Below the pieces are notes generated by a model. That model saw only the letters and a program-made list of their open reading frames with translations, ran no database searches and was not told where the DNA came from. A program made the translations under genes and the position numbers. This document shows positions 51,897-60,690 of a stretch of DNA of 64,000 nt, in pieces. The DNA comes from Caballeronia udeis (GTDB taxonomy: Bacteria > Pseudomonadota > Gammaproteobacteria > Burkholderiales > Burkholderiaceae). Positions within the stretch are counted from its first letter, which is position 1. The number at the start of each line of letters is the position of its first letter. The stretch is from contig NZ_FCOK02000039.1 in the NCBI RefSeq assembly GCF_001544555.2, positions 1-64,000 of the forward strand, read 5' to 3'.

Positions 51897-52289
51897 TCAT
51901 TGCGCCGGAAGTTGCCACGCGTCGCGCAGCAGTCTCAGGAAGTCAGCTTCCCGATCGCAGTAGCTATGGTCCGCCATGACGGCTTCGTTGCATAGATCAA
52001 TGATGTCGCGACGGAGTTGCCGGTCGTGCACATCAGCCGCCAGGCAAGCAAGTGTCGCGGGATCAACCTGACACACGTCGCTCCAGCTCAGGTACCCGCA
52101 GCGCGTCAGGTCTTCATACAGCGTTTGCACGATGGAGAGCAAACGGCTTCGATTTAACGACAGCCGCCTTTCCATACCGCAACGATCGAGTGCTTCAAGT
52201 TCCGTAAGGCCAAGATGTCCGTCGGAAAGCAGACAGGCCGCCAGGATGCGGCCCGCTGCCTCGGGACTGTTGCAATGATAGTGACGCAT
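51897..52289 (-). CDS. TerB-like tellurite-resistance family protein
   Basis: 130 aa, all helical. The pattern ILAACLLSDGHLGLTELEAL and MADHSYCDREADFLRLLRDAW shows the two acidic metal-binding helix pairs (DGHLxxxE, ADxxxxxxE) of TerB/DjlA-type domains. Without the rest of a ter operon it is probably a stand-alone stress protein. Minus strand, alone. Confidence 0.7.
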   Translation of the reverse strand: MRHYHCNSPEAAGRILAACLLSDGHLGLTELEALDRCGMERRLSLNRSRLLSIVQTLYEDLTRCGYLSWSDVCQVDPATLACLAADVHDRQLRRDIIDLCNEAVMADHSYCDREADFLRLLRDAWQLPAQ

Positions 52290-52513
52290 TCTCTACTCCT
52301 TGTTGTCTCGGCAAGAATGGCCCAGTGAAACGGACTCTAAAATGATTCCGGTGAGTCACCGTGGTCGTTCAATTAATCACATTCATCTGTTAACCGAGGA
52401 TAACTAATCTATAGGTGTGTCCTGCCGAGGATTGGGATCATCATTAAATAAATCCTGGTGACCGCCGTGTCGCCAGTCAGCGGCGAATGTCGCGATCGAT
52501 ACCGGCACCCGGA

Positions 52514-53020
52514 TTATTGGGCATCAGCGGCCGGCGCTCCGGTCCAGCGTGTAGCGCCGCGACGCGTCGAGCCGCCGATGACTTTGCCGGAGACGGTCTG
52601 AGTCGGCGTGTTCGTATGGCGCCGTACCTCCGAGGCAACATCTTCGCTCATCCAGCGCCACCAACCCGATTTCCGCTCGCCGAGAAGAATCAGATCGGCA
52701 CCCGACGAGTCGGCGGCAGAGGCGATCGCCTGGCCCACCGATTGACCCGATATCGGCAGCGTGACCATGCGGGTTTCGTTGAGACCTGAATGACCGTCGA
52801 GCACATCAGCCATTCGCGTAACGATTTCGCGTCCATGTGCTTCCAGCGCCTGGACGATGAGTCCGAAGTCGTAGTCGAGTGGCCCCATCCAGCAGGGCAT
52901 GGGGTCGACCACGTGCAGCGCAAAAATGCGCGCATCGTACTTTTTGGAAATTTCGATGGCCGATTCCAATACCGTATCGACCGAGCTTGCACTAACCGCA
53001 ACTAGAATCCTTGTGAACAT
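52514..53020 (-). CDS. Universal stress protein (UspA family)
   Basis: 168 aa from the ATG at 53020 (AGAGGCACC upstream). N-terminal FTRILVAVSASSVDTVLESA, central ALHVVDPMP, and the ATP-binding motif seen as LILLGERKSGWWRWMSEDVASEV (G-x2-G-x9-G(S/T) is altered: GERKSGWWRWMSEDVAS), so nucleotide binding may be weakened. C-terminal RHTNTPTQTVSG matches the usual end strand. Unlike standard members it carries a basic 15-residue extension. Confidence 0.85.
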   Translation of the reverse strand: MFTRILVAVSASSVDTVLESAIEISKKYDARIFALHVVDPMPCWMGPLDYDFGLIVQALEAHGREIVTRMADVLDGHSGLNETRMVTLPISGQSVGQAIASAADSSGADLILLGERKSGWWRWMSEDVASEVRRHTNTPTQTVSGKVIGGSTRRGATRWTGAPAADAQ

Positions 53021-53255
53021 TCTGGGTGCCTCTTTGTAGTGGGACAGTGGAACGCAGCGGCCTGTGCCGTTCGTGATCCATAGCCTTATCATCACGCTGC
53101 AGAATGAGAGAAAAATTAGCGCGTCATATCTTGCAAACAGGGGGCGTTGACAGCTTTTTGCGAACGATGTCTCGGAAACGTCGGATCGACGTGTGCTCAC
53201 TTTGCGCTAACAAACGATTGTTACGCTGACGTGCATCGAGTCAAGAGGAGTCGGC

Positions 53256-54275
53256 ATGACATTCAAGTATCGGTCGGACGTGACCAGCGGTTTGCTGTCG
53301 TGCCAGAAACGTAGTGGCTGTCGCCTGATCGCGCAGTTGCTGGTCTGCTCCGGGTTGCTCGTCCCGCAGATGCTGCCGGTCGCCTATGCCGGGACGGTCG
53401 CTTGGCAGGATGACATGCGATGTGGATCCGGCGCGTTCCGTCAAGATCGCCAAGCGGGACTGAAGGAACGGATACTCGAGACCCCGAACGGCTCGATCGG
53501 GTACTTCCGGTTCGGTCACGGCAGTCCAATCGTGCTGATTACCGGTTATCGCGCAAGCATGGCCGAATGGAATGCGTACTTTCTCTCCGATCTCGCGAAG
53601 CATCATGAGGTTGTCGTCTTCGACAATCGTGGAATCGGGCAGTCGCAGATGCACGACGCGAGTTACAGCGTGCGCGATCTGGCGAGTGATACCGCCGCGC
53701 TGCTCCGCGGCCTGCACTTGAAGAACGCGACGGTATTAGGCTGGTCGATGGGAGGCATCATCGCGCAGCAACTCGCGATCGACGAGCCTTCGCTGATCTC
53801 GAAGCTCATTCTGCTTTCGTCGATGCCCCCCGGCCCGCGCGCTGCGCTGCCGCCAACTGACGTTGACCAGGCCTTGTCGGGAAGCGGCAGCGGACATTTC
53901 GATCACGTGATGGAAGTGCTGTTTCCAACGCCTGCACTACCGAGTGCTAAAGCATGCTTTGTTCATGACATGTTTGCGCCTGTGGGTTATACCGAACCGC
54001 ACATCACGGACGCCGTAACGCACGCCCAGGACCTCATTCTACGGCGTTGGAAGCAGGACAATCAGGCGCTCCGGGGTCTCGATCGCGTCACGGTGCCGAC
54101 GCTGATCCTCGCTGGCACAAGCGACGAGGTGCTGCGGCCGAGCAATTCCGTTGTGCTCGGTCACATCTTGCCCAATGCCACGCTGGTGGAAGTGAGGGCC
54201 GGTGGTCACGCGATGATGTATCAGTACCCTCGTCAGTTGGCTGACCGAATCGTCAGGTTCATTGGGACGCAGTAG
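53256..54275 (+). CDS. Exported alpha/beta hydrolase
   Basis: 339 aa. A long N-terminal leader with a hydrophobic core (RLIAQLLVCSGLLVPQML) and likely cleavage near AYA/GT directs export. Core hydrolase: IVLITGYRASMAEWN (oxyanion), VFDNRGIGQSQM, nucleophile LGWSMGGIIAQQ (Ser), acid in LAGTSDEVLRPSNS and His in AGGHAMMYQYP. Resembles proline-iminopeptidase or esterase-type enzymes; substrate unknown. Single gene. Confidence 0.88.
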   Translation: MTFKYRSDVTSGLLSCQKRSGCRLIAQLLVCSGLLVPQMLPVAYAGTVAWQDDMRCGSGAFRQDRQAGLKERILETPNGSIGYFRFGHGSPIVLITGYRASMAEWNAYFLSDLAKHHEVVVFDNRGIGQSQMHDASYSVRDLASDTAALLRGLHLKNATVLGWSMGGIIAQQLAIDEPSLISKLILLSSMPPGPRAALPPTDVDQALSGSGSGHFDHVMEVLFPTPALPSAKACFVHDMFAPVGYTEPHITDAVTHAQDLILRRWKQDNQALRGLDRVTVPTLILAGTSDEVLRPSNSVVLGHILPNATLVEVRAGGHAMMYQYPRQLADRIVRFIGTQ

Positions 54276-54491
54276 TCGGCAGGCGCGTGCGGTCCGTCGG
54301 TATGTCTAGTAAAGGGGGCGCGTGACGGTGTCGAGCGGCCCCGTGTGTATAACGCGGGCGTCCGGCCTGCCCGGCTTAACTGATACCCGGGCGATTTAGC
54401 GCACGGTTGCTGCCTCCTCTACAGGTTACCGGCCGGCGAGATGTCGATATCCGAAGGGCCTGACAATGACGTGGCCGCGTTTCGCGCGAAA

Positions 54492-54677
54492 TCAAAAGTG
54501 CCGGTCACGCGACGTGCTATCGGAATACAAAGTGATCGGCTGGTGGTTCATTTCGAAGGCGTGTATACGACGTTCGAGATCGACGAAGTCGACTGACTTC
54601 CCCAGATAGGACTCGCGTTTCTGTTCTTCGGTGAGGAAGAAAAACTCATTCAGCGTTTTGGAAAATTTCGCAAACAT
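54492..54677 (-). CDS. DUF3563 family small protein
   Basis: 61 aa. The pattern FEFFFLTEEQKRESYLGKSVDFVDLERRIHAFE (here NEFFFLTEEQKRESYL, then SVDFVDLERRIHAFE) matches DUF3563, small proteins of unknown function common in Burkholderia. Two predicted helices. Alone on the minus strand. Confidence 0.82.
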   Translation of the reverse strand: MFAKFSKTLNEFFFLTEEQKRESYLGKSVDFVDLERRIHAFEMNHQPITLYSDSTSRDRHF

Positions 54678-55009
54678 GATGCACTCCAGTCAGTGATTAG
54701 ATTCATGGCGGACCAATGGTCTACCGCGTCACGACGATTGCAGCAGGCAATTGGAATTAGCCGTAAATCAAGGTGCCGCTCGTCGATGGAGTGCATCGTA
54801 GGCCTGGAGAGTGAGCGGAAAATGAGCAACGCGTGCTCTTGATAACCGTCGGCCAGGATGACCGTGTCTCGCGAGTGTTCCTAATTTTCTGATCAGCTCG
54901 CCTCGTCAATATGCAGTCGTCGATGCCGTCACTGGACAGCTGATCCAAAGACGAGGAGAAGATGGCATGAGGCGTTCTCTCGCTGGCAGCTCGATGCGCA
55001 AACGACGCC
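54678..55009. other. Intergenic region, nothing identified
   Basis: About 330 bases between the DUF3563 gene and the aldehyde dehydrogenase. No convincing gene or regulatory element was found. Confidence 0.5.
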
Positions 55010-56449
55010 TCAACGATGCTCGGAAACGAATTTCGTATTCAGATACGCTTCCAGCGCCTCGCTGCCGCCTTCCGATCCGTATCCAGAATCCTTGATCCCC
55101 CCAAACGGTGTTTCAGGCATTCCAAGTCCGTGGTGATTGATCGAGATCATGCCGCTCTCGATATCGTCGCCCAGCGACGCCATCGTGGCCGCTGAGCATG
55201 TGTATGCATACGCGGCAAGACCGAAGGGCAAGCGGTTGGCTTCGCCGATGGCCTCATCGTAAGTACTGAAAGTCGAGACGGCCGCGATCGGGCCGAAGGG
55301 CTCTTCGTTCATGATGCGCGCGGATGGCGGTACATCGATCAGCAAGGTGGGTTCAAAGAAGTAGCCTTCACGTTCCCGCCGTCTGCCTCCCGTGGCTATC
55401 GTCGCGCCTTGCGCGACCGCATCTGCTACAAGTTGCTCCATTGCATGCAGACGCCGGGCGTTGGCAAGCGCGCCCATCTGTACACCGTCGTGCAGACCGT
55501 TGCCCACGTGGATGGTTTGCGCCGCGACGACGAAGTGCTCGATGAACTCGTCGCATACGGAGTGTTCGACGATGAAGCGCGTGGGCGAGATGCACACCTG
55601 ACCCGCATTACGATATTTCGCGGCGGCGAGCAGTCGAGCGGCGCGTGGCACATCGCTGTCGGCGAAGACGAGTGCGGGCGCATGGCCGCCGAGTTCCATC
55701 GTTGCACGCTTCATGTGCTCACCCGCTTTCGCCGCAAGCAGCTTGCCGATCGCCGTCGAACCCGTGAACGATATCTTCCGGATGGCGGGGTGGGCGATCA
55801 GGTGGTTCGATATCTCGGCGGGTACGCCGAACACGAGGTTCAGCACGCCGGCCGGCAAGCCGGCATCCGAAAAGGCGCGAACGAGCGCGGCGCAACTTGC
55901 GGGTGTTTCCTCGGGGCCTTTCAGCACGACGGAGCATCCCGCCGCAAGGGCGGCAGCAATCTTGCGCACTGCCTGGTTGATCGGGAAATTCCACGGCGTG
56001 AATGCGGCGACAGGGCCGACGGGTTCGCGTGTGACGATCTGCCGGACGATGTTGACACGTGACGGAATCACGCGGCCATAGGTACGGCGCGCTTCCTCGG
56101 CGAACCATTCAATGACGTCCGCGGAAGCCAGCGTTTCAGCGCGCGACTCCACAAGCGGCTTGCCCTGTTCCAGGGTCATGGTAACGGCGATATCTTCGGC
56201 ACGTTCGCGCATCAGTTGCGCGGCGCGGCGCATGAGTGCGCTGCGCTCAAAAGCTGGGATCTTGCGCCAGATTTTGAAGCCACGTAAAGAGGCTGCGGCT
56301 GCTTCGTCGAGGTCGGCCGTGTCCGCCATTGACACACGGCTGATCTCGATCTCCGTTGCGGGGTTGACCACGGGCAGCGTGCGCGACGTGGCGCGCCAGG
56401 TGTCGTCGATGAAGAGTTGTGTATCGGAATAAGAAGGCGCGGTGCTCAT
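55010..56449 (-). CDS. Aldehyde dehydrogenase (succinate-semialdehyde/lactaldehyde type)
   Basis: 479 aa from the ATG at 56449. NAD-binding and catalytic features: [20 protein letters not shown] with the oxyanion Asn, Lys177 in [20 protein letters not shown], Glu252 in MELGGHAP, and catalytic Cys286 in [10 protein letters not shown]. The GabD/AldA-like length and the sugar-acid neighbours suggest oxidation of the aldehyde released by the aldolase at 62439 (glycolaldehyde, lactaldehyde or similar). The ribosome site is weak. Lies 47 bases after the enolase-superfamily gene. Confidence 0.92.
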   Translation of the reverse strand: MSTAPSYSDTQLFIDDTWRATSRTLPVVNPATEIEISRVSMADTADLDEAAAASLRGFKIWRKIPAFERSALMRRAAQLMRERAEDIAVTMTLEQGKPLVESRAETLASADVIEWFAEEARRTYGRVIPSRVNIVRQIVTREPVGPVAAFTPWNFPINQAVRKIAAALAAGCSVVLKGPEETPASCAALVRAFSDAGLPAGVLNLVFGVPAEISNHLIAHPAIRKISFTGSTAIGKLLAAKAGEHMKRATMELGGHAPALVFADSDVPRAARLLAAAKYRNAGQVCISPTRFIVEHSVCDEFIEHFVVAAQTIHVGNGLHDGVQMGALANARRLHAMEQLVADAVAQGATIATGGRRREREGYFFEPTLLIDVPPSARIMNEEPFGPIAAVSTFSTYDEAIGEANRLPFGLAAYAYTCSAATMASLGDDIESGMISINHHGLGMPETPFGGIKDSGYGSEGGSEALEAYLNTKFVSEHR

Positions 56450-56495
56450 TGAATGTCCATGCAAGTAGAGAGAACGAGGGTGGTGTGCAGTCCGG

Positions 56496-57665
56496 TTATC
56501 CGGCGGCCGCAATCTCGCGGCGCAGCGACGCAATGTCAGGCGTGATGCCGATGCCCGGCGCTTCGCCAAGACGCACGCGGCCACCTGCAGGCGTCTCGAT
56601 CGGACCCGATAACCGCGAACGAAGCGGGTTGGGATTGGCATCGACTTCGAGCAGACCGCGTCCGCCGCTGTCGCCTGCTGCAGCGAGCAGATGCGCCGAC
56701 GCAAGCAGGCCCACGCCTGCGCCGAGGTAATGCGGGCAATACATGAGCCCCGCCGCCTGCACTGCCTGGGTTACAGGCCAGTTGCCGGAAATGCCGCCCC
56801 ACTTGGCGGCATCGGGCTGAATCACGCTGAGTGCGCCGCTGGCGATGCCTTCCTTGAACGCGGCGTGATTCGCAAAGTTTTCGCCCGCCGCGAGCGGGAT
56901 GGCGGTCCGGGCGCTCAACATCTGCCACTCCATGATGGGGCGATCGCAGCGCAGCGGCTCTTCGAGCCATAGGGGACGATGCTCGTCGAGCACCTCGGCC
57001 ATCGATAACGCTGTGTCGAGATTCCACGCCTGATTGGCGTCGACCATCAGGCGGCATTCCGGACCAATGATCTCGCGCACCCTCTTCAGGTTCGCGGCAT
57101 CGCGCTCGCGTCCGAACCCGAGTTTCAGCTTGAAGGCGTCGAAGCCGCGCGCGAGGTGCTCGGCCACGATCAACTCCGCTCCGGTCGGATTCAGGCCGCT
57201 CGCATAGACGCCGATTTCGTCGGACTTACCGCCAAGCAGCCGCCAGAGCGGCAGACCGGCACGCCGCGCCTGCAGGTCCCATAACGCGAGATCGATGCCC
57301 GCAATGACCTGCGCGATGGGTCCTGGCTCGCCCGACTGCAGTGCGAGCACGGCGGTACGCCGCGTCAGATCCTCGAACATGGCTGCGGGATGCACGACGC
57401 GCTGTCCTTCCATGAGCGGTGCGAACACTGTCTGCACCAGCGCCGCGCGATGCTCGGCTCCGCAAGCGGGGAAGTTGCACCACACTTCACCCCAGCCGGA
57501 TGCGCCGTCTTGGGCAATGACCTCGATGAACAGCGCAGGGCGGTCGTGCATGATACCGAACGACGTTTGAACAGGTGTTGCGATCGGGCAGCGCAACACG
57601 TAGGTCTCGACACGCCTGATCGCGACGGGCGACAGGTTCGGGTGGTCGTGCTGAGGGTAGGTCAT
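56496..57665 (-). CDS. Mandelate racemase/muconate lactonizing enzyme family protein
   Basis: 389 aa from the ATG at 57665 (a GTG at 57680 is the alternative). Enolase-superfamily barrel: catalytic Lys pair in AFKLKLGFG, metal ligands Asp in [10 protein letters not shown], Glu in WLEEPLR and Glu in AAGENFANH, and a His in [12 protein letters not shown] near the C-terminus. Such enzymes dehydrate or racemise acid-sugars by abstracting the proton next to a carboxylate. Together with the IlvD/Edd enzyme at 60691 it gives this island two different dehydratase types. Confidence 0.88.
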   Translation of the reverse strand: MTYPQHDHPNLSPVAIRRVETYVLRCPIATPVQTSFGIMHDRPALFIEVIAQDGASGWGEVWCNFPACGAEHRAALVQTVFAPLMEGQRVVHPAAMFEDLTRRTAVLALQSGEPGPIAQVIAGIDLALWDLQARRAGLPLWRLLGGKSDEIGVYASGLNPTGAELIVAEHLARGFDAFKLKLGFGRERDAANLKRVREIIGPECRLMVDANQAWNLDTALSMAEVLDEHRPLWLEEPLRCDRPIMEWQMLSARTAIPLAAGENFANHAAFKEGIASGALSVIQPDAAKWGGISGNWPVTQAVQAAGLMYCPHYLGAGVGLLASAHLLAAAGDSGGRGLLEVDANPNPLRSRLSGPIETPAGGRVRLGEAPGIGITPDIASLRREIAAAG

Positions 57666-57840
57666 GACTATGTGTCCCACGGATCGTCCGACTGGTCGAT
57701 AAACATTCCCGCCGGCATAAGTTATTAAAGTATGGGTTATAGTACGTCATAAATTAAGTCCACTTCAACATCAAATGCAAATCGGGCGACATCGGGTACC
57801 GGCGTAAGATTCGGTCTCGTTCGTTCATTGCGCGCTCATC

Positions 57841-58563
57841 ATGCGGCCATCCACATCCAGTCCGATCCCGCTTTACCTGCAAATTGCCGATGTCATGCGA
57901 GACCGTATTGCGCGTGTCGTGTGGCGTGACGGCGAACTGATTCCCACCCTCGAACAGCTTGCCGCGGAATTCGGCGTAGCGCGCGTGACGGCGCGTCAGG
58001 CTGTGCAACTGCTGACGAAGGAGGGCGCGTTGACGCCCATGCGAGGCCGCGGCACGTTCGTCAGCGCGCCGGCCGCGTCGCTCAGACCGGTGCATGTGGT
58101 GACGAGCCTCGATGCGCTGGCCGATACCTATCGCGTGACCAGGGCCGAGTTGCTGACAATCGACGAAAACAGCCGGCAGCCGCCCATACGCGAGGGCGAC
58201 GGCACGCTCGCTCGCGCGTACACTTACATGAAGCGCGTGCATTCGACGGGCAGCGAGCCGTACTGCGTTATCGGGCTATATCTGGACGAGCGGATATTTG
58301 CGCGGGCGCGCGCGCGTTTTCGCAAGGAAACGGTCATCCCGATCCTGATGGAGATGAAACCCAGGCCGATGAGCCGGGCCCATCAAACGCTGACGATCGG
58401 CACCGCCGACGCCGATACCGCGCATCTCCTGCGTATCGCGGTCGACTCGCCTGTCGCTCGCGTGCAGCGTGTGTTCAACGACGCGAACGGCGTCGTCGTC
58501 TACTATGCAGATGTGATTTATCGCGGCGATGTGGTCAAACTGGAGATGGACATGGACGTGTGA
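57841..58563 (+). CDS. GntR family regulator with UTRA domain
   Basis: 240 aa. N-terminal winged helix PLYLQIADVMRDRIARVVW, LAAEFGVARVTARQAVQLL, RGRGTFV; C-terminal UTRA ligand domain (HVVTSLDALADTYRV, SEPYCVIGLYLDERIF, VARVQRVFNDANGVVVYYAD). It is divergent from the enolase-superfamily/aldehyde-dehydrogenase pair and 46 bases ahead of the lactonase gene, so it may control both. Ligand likely a sugar acid. Confidence 0.9.
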   Translation: MRPSTSSPIPLYLQIADVMRDRIARVVWRDGELIPTLEQLAAEFGVARVTARQAVQLLTKEGALTPMRGRGTFVSAPAASLRPVHVVTSLDALADTYRVTRAELLTIDENSRQPPIREGDGTLARAYTYMKRVHSTGSEPYCVIGLYLDERIFARARARFRKETVIPILMEMKPRPMSRAHQTLTIGTADADTAHLLRIAVDSPVARVQRVFNDANGVVVYYADVIYRGDVVKLEMDMDV

Positions 58564-58609
58564 ACCGCGACCGTCCGTATTGAAACTTCGTGAGAGAGGA
58601 ACCCGCATC

Positions 58610-59491
58610 ATGCAGACGTTCGAATGTGTATTGCCCGCTGCCGCCGCGCTCGGCGAATGTCCGCGCTGGGATGAGCGCCGCGCGAAGCTCTGGTGGGTCG
58701 ATATTCAGGCACCCGCGCTACATTGTTTCGATCCTGCGACCGGGCAGGACACCGCAATTCCGACACCCGAAAATATTGCGTGCTTCTCGCTGACCGAAGA
58801 CGGCGGTTTTATCGCAGGCATGCGCACGGGCATCTTTCTGCTCGATGAAAAGGGGCAGGTGGTGCGCAAGCTCTGTGCGAATCCGGAGAATCCTGCGACC
58901 AGCCGCTTCAACGACGGCCGCTGTGACGCGCGTGGCCGCTTCTGGCTCGGTACGCTCGATGAGCCGAAGGCCGCCAATGCAGCCGCGCTGTATCGCTACG
59001 CGGACGGCGCGCTGACAAAAATAGATGCGGGTCTGCTCACCTCGAACGGCATGGCGTTCAGTCCCGACTACCGCTGGTGTTATCACTCCGATACGCCGCG
59101 CTTCACGATCTACCGGCATTCGTACGACATTGAAACCGGCGAGGCCGGGCCGCGCGAAGACTGGGTGAAGTTCGAGCCAACGCCGACGGATCGCGGGCGT
59201 CCCGATGGCGCGTCGGTGGATAGCGAAGGGCACTACTGGTCCGCTTTGTATGAAGGCGGCCGCGTTGTTCGCATCTCGCCGGAAGGCAAGGTCGTCGAGG
59301 AGTTTCAATTGCCCGCGCGCTGCCCGACCATGTGCGCATTCGGTGGTGGCGACCTGCGCACGCTCTATGTGACCACCGCGCGCCAGGGCCGTCCCGCCAG
59401 CGAGCTCGAACAGTATCCGCAATCGGGCGGCGTGTTTGCGATGCGCGTGCCTGTGGCCGGGCTGGTCGAGAAACGCAGTGCGCCTGAATGA
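58610..59491 (+). CDS. SMP-30/gluconolactonase family lactonase
   Basis: 293 aa from the ATG at 58610 (AGAGAGGA upstream). Six-bladed propeller with metal ligands: LGECPRWDERRAKLWWVD (Glu), NDGRCDARGRFWLGT (Asn/Asp), SNGMAFSPD and RPDGASVDSEGHYWSALY (Asp). Hydrolyses the aldonolactone formed by a sugar dehydrogenase (probably the SDR at 63248) to the free sugar acid. Converges with the LacI gene, 16 bases apart. Confidence 0.9.
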   Translation: MQTFECVLPAAAALGECPRWDERRAKLWWVDIQAPALHCFDPATGQDTAIPTPENIACFSLTEDGGFIAGMRTGIFLLDEKGQVVRKLCANPENPATSRFNDGRCDARGRFWLGTLDEPKAANAAALYRYADGALTKIDAGLLTSNGMAFSPDYRWCYHSDTPRFTIYRHSYDIETGEAGPREDWVKFEPTPTDRGRPDGASVDSEGHYWSALYEGGRVVRISPEGKVVEEFQLPARCPTMCAFGGGDLRTLYVTTARQGRPASELEQYPQSGGVFAMRVPVAGLVEKRSAPE

Positions 59492-59507
59492 GCTATCCGA
59501 ATGAGCA

Positions 59508-60551
59508 TTACGCGCTTTCGCGCTGGACTATTTCATAAGACAGCAGCGTGTCGCGCTCGATCGTATCGGTTGGCATGTCCTCTTCGAGCGCGCGTAGCAA
59601 TTCGATCACGCGCAACGCAGCGATCTTGCCCATTTCATAGCGCGGCGGCCGCACGGTCGTCAACGACGGCACCAGCTTGTCGGCTATGGACAGGTCGCCA
59701 AAGCCCATCACGGCGCACGTCCGCGGAATCTCGATCTTTTGCCGCAGACCATAGAGCAGCGCGCCAGCGGCAAGGTTGTCGTTGGGAAAGATGATGGCTT
59801 CGGCCGGCTTGCGGCCACTCGTGAGCGTCTGGAACGCTTCCATGCCGGCGTCCAGCGGAACCTCGGATTTCGGGCGGAACGTGACGGGCGTCAGATCCAG
59901 TTCACGCATTGCCGCTTCGTAGCCGCTTGCACGGTCGTTTGCGCCTACGTCGTCGGCGCGGTGCGGATGAACGAACACTATGCGGCGATAACCACGCTCG
60001 TAAAGATAGCGCGTGCTGTCGCGGCCCACCGCCGGATTCGAGAACCCCACCTGAATATGCTGAGGTCTGGCCTTGTGCGCCCATGTTTCGACGACAGGGA
60101 TGTGGGCGTTCGTGAGCAGTTCCGTGGTTTTGCGTGAGCGCTTCTGCCCGGTGAGGATGATCGCGGCGGGCGCCCAGCCGATGAACGCGCGCACGGCCGC
60201 TTCTTCCTCTTCCGTCGAATAATTGCTCGACGCAAGCAGCAACTGGTACCCGAACGGACGCAAGGTGTCCGTCACGGCCTGAATCGTCTCCGCGTATACG
60301 CCGCCGGAAATGTGCGGAATCACCATGCCGACAGAGCGGCCGCGGGCGGAGGCGAGCGAGCCTGCGAATACGTTGCGAACGTAGCCCGTCTGTTCGATGG
60401 CGGCCCTGATGCGCTCTTGCATGTCGGGACCCACGCTGTCCTTGTTGTTGAAGTATCGCGAGACCGTCATTGCCGAGACGCTCGCCAGTTCGGCGACGTC
60501 GTGCAATGTGGTGCGGCCGGAACCGCGTCGTTTGCGGACTGACTGACTCAT
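59508..60551 (-). CDS. LacI family transcriptional regulator
   Basis: 347 aa. N-terminal LacI helix-turn-helix TTLHDVAELASVSAMTVSRY with the hinge NVFAGSLASARG, then the periplasmic-binding-like effector domain (VGMVIPHISGGVYAETIQAV, FVHPHRADDVG, CAVMGFGDLSIADKLVPSLTTV). Divergent from the IlvD/Edd gene; two palindromic TAGCGCTA sites in the 140-base gap are the expected operators. Likely a sugar or sugar-acid responsive repressor of the dehydratase-aldolase-SDR operon. Confidence 0.93.
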   Translation of the reverse strand: MSQSVRKRRGSGRTTLHDVAELASVSAMTVSRYFNNKDSVGPDMQERIRAAIEQTGYVRNVFAGSLASARGRSVGMVIPHISGGVYAETIQAVTDTLRPFGYQLLLASSNYSTEEEEAAVRAFIGWAPAAIILTGQKRSRKTTELLTNAHIPVVETWAHKARPQHIQVGFSNPAVGRDSTRYLYERGYRRIVFVHPHRADDVGANDRASGYEAAMRELDLTPVTFRPKSEVPLDAGMEAFQTLTSGRKPAEAIIFPNDNLAAGALLYGLRQKIEIPRTCAVMGFGDLSIADKLVPSLTTVRPPRYEMGKIAALRVIELLRALEEDMPTDTIERDTLLSYEIVQRESA

Positions 60552-60580
60552 GACGAGGGAAATCCCCTAAAGAAGTTTGG

Positions 60581-60609
60581 TTGACTTGGGAATAGCGCTA
60601 ACAAATAAT
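60581..60609 (+). promoter_or_regulatory. Sigma-70-type promoter for the dehydratase operon
   Basis: TTGACT (60581-60586), 17-base spacer, AATAAT (60604-60609). Both hexamers are close to consensus with ideal spacing, and operator 1 of the LacI protein lies inside the spacer, so a bound repressor would block it. Confidence 0.65.
60593..60603. promoter_or_regulatory. LacI-type operator 1
   Basis: TAGCGCTAACA, built on the 8-bp palindrome TAGCGCTA with the central CG that LacI-family proteins kink. It lies within the promoter spacer. The same 11-mer recurs at 60619. Confidence 0.7.
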
Positions 60610-60618
60610 AACGCAAAG

Positions 60619-60629
60619 TAGCGCTAACA
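60619..60629. promoter_or_regulatory. LacI-type operator 2
   Basis: Exact second copy of TAGCGCTAACA, centred 26 bases downstream of operator 1, in the expected transcribed leader of the dehydratase gene. Confidence 0.7.
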
Positions 60630-60690
60630 TAAATTTATCCAAAAGGCTCGACGGTTTTCGCCGGGTCTGTTCAATCCAGGCAGGTCACAC

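Noticed and set aside
57737-57752. TTAT-N8-ATAA dyad as a GntR operator
   Set aside because: Only four pairs match in AT-rich DNA; too weak to claim, although the location upstream of the GntR gene is right.
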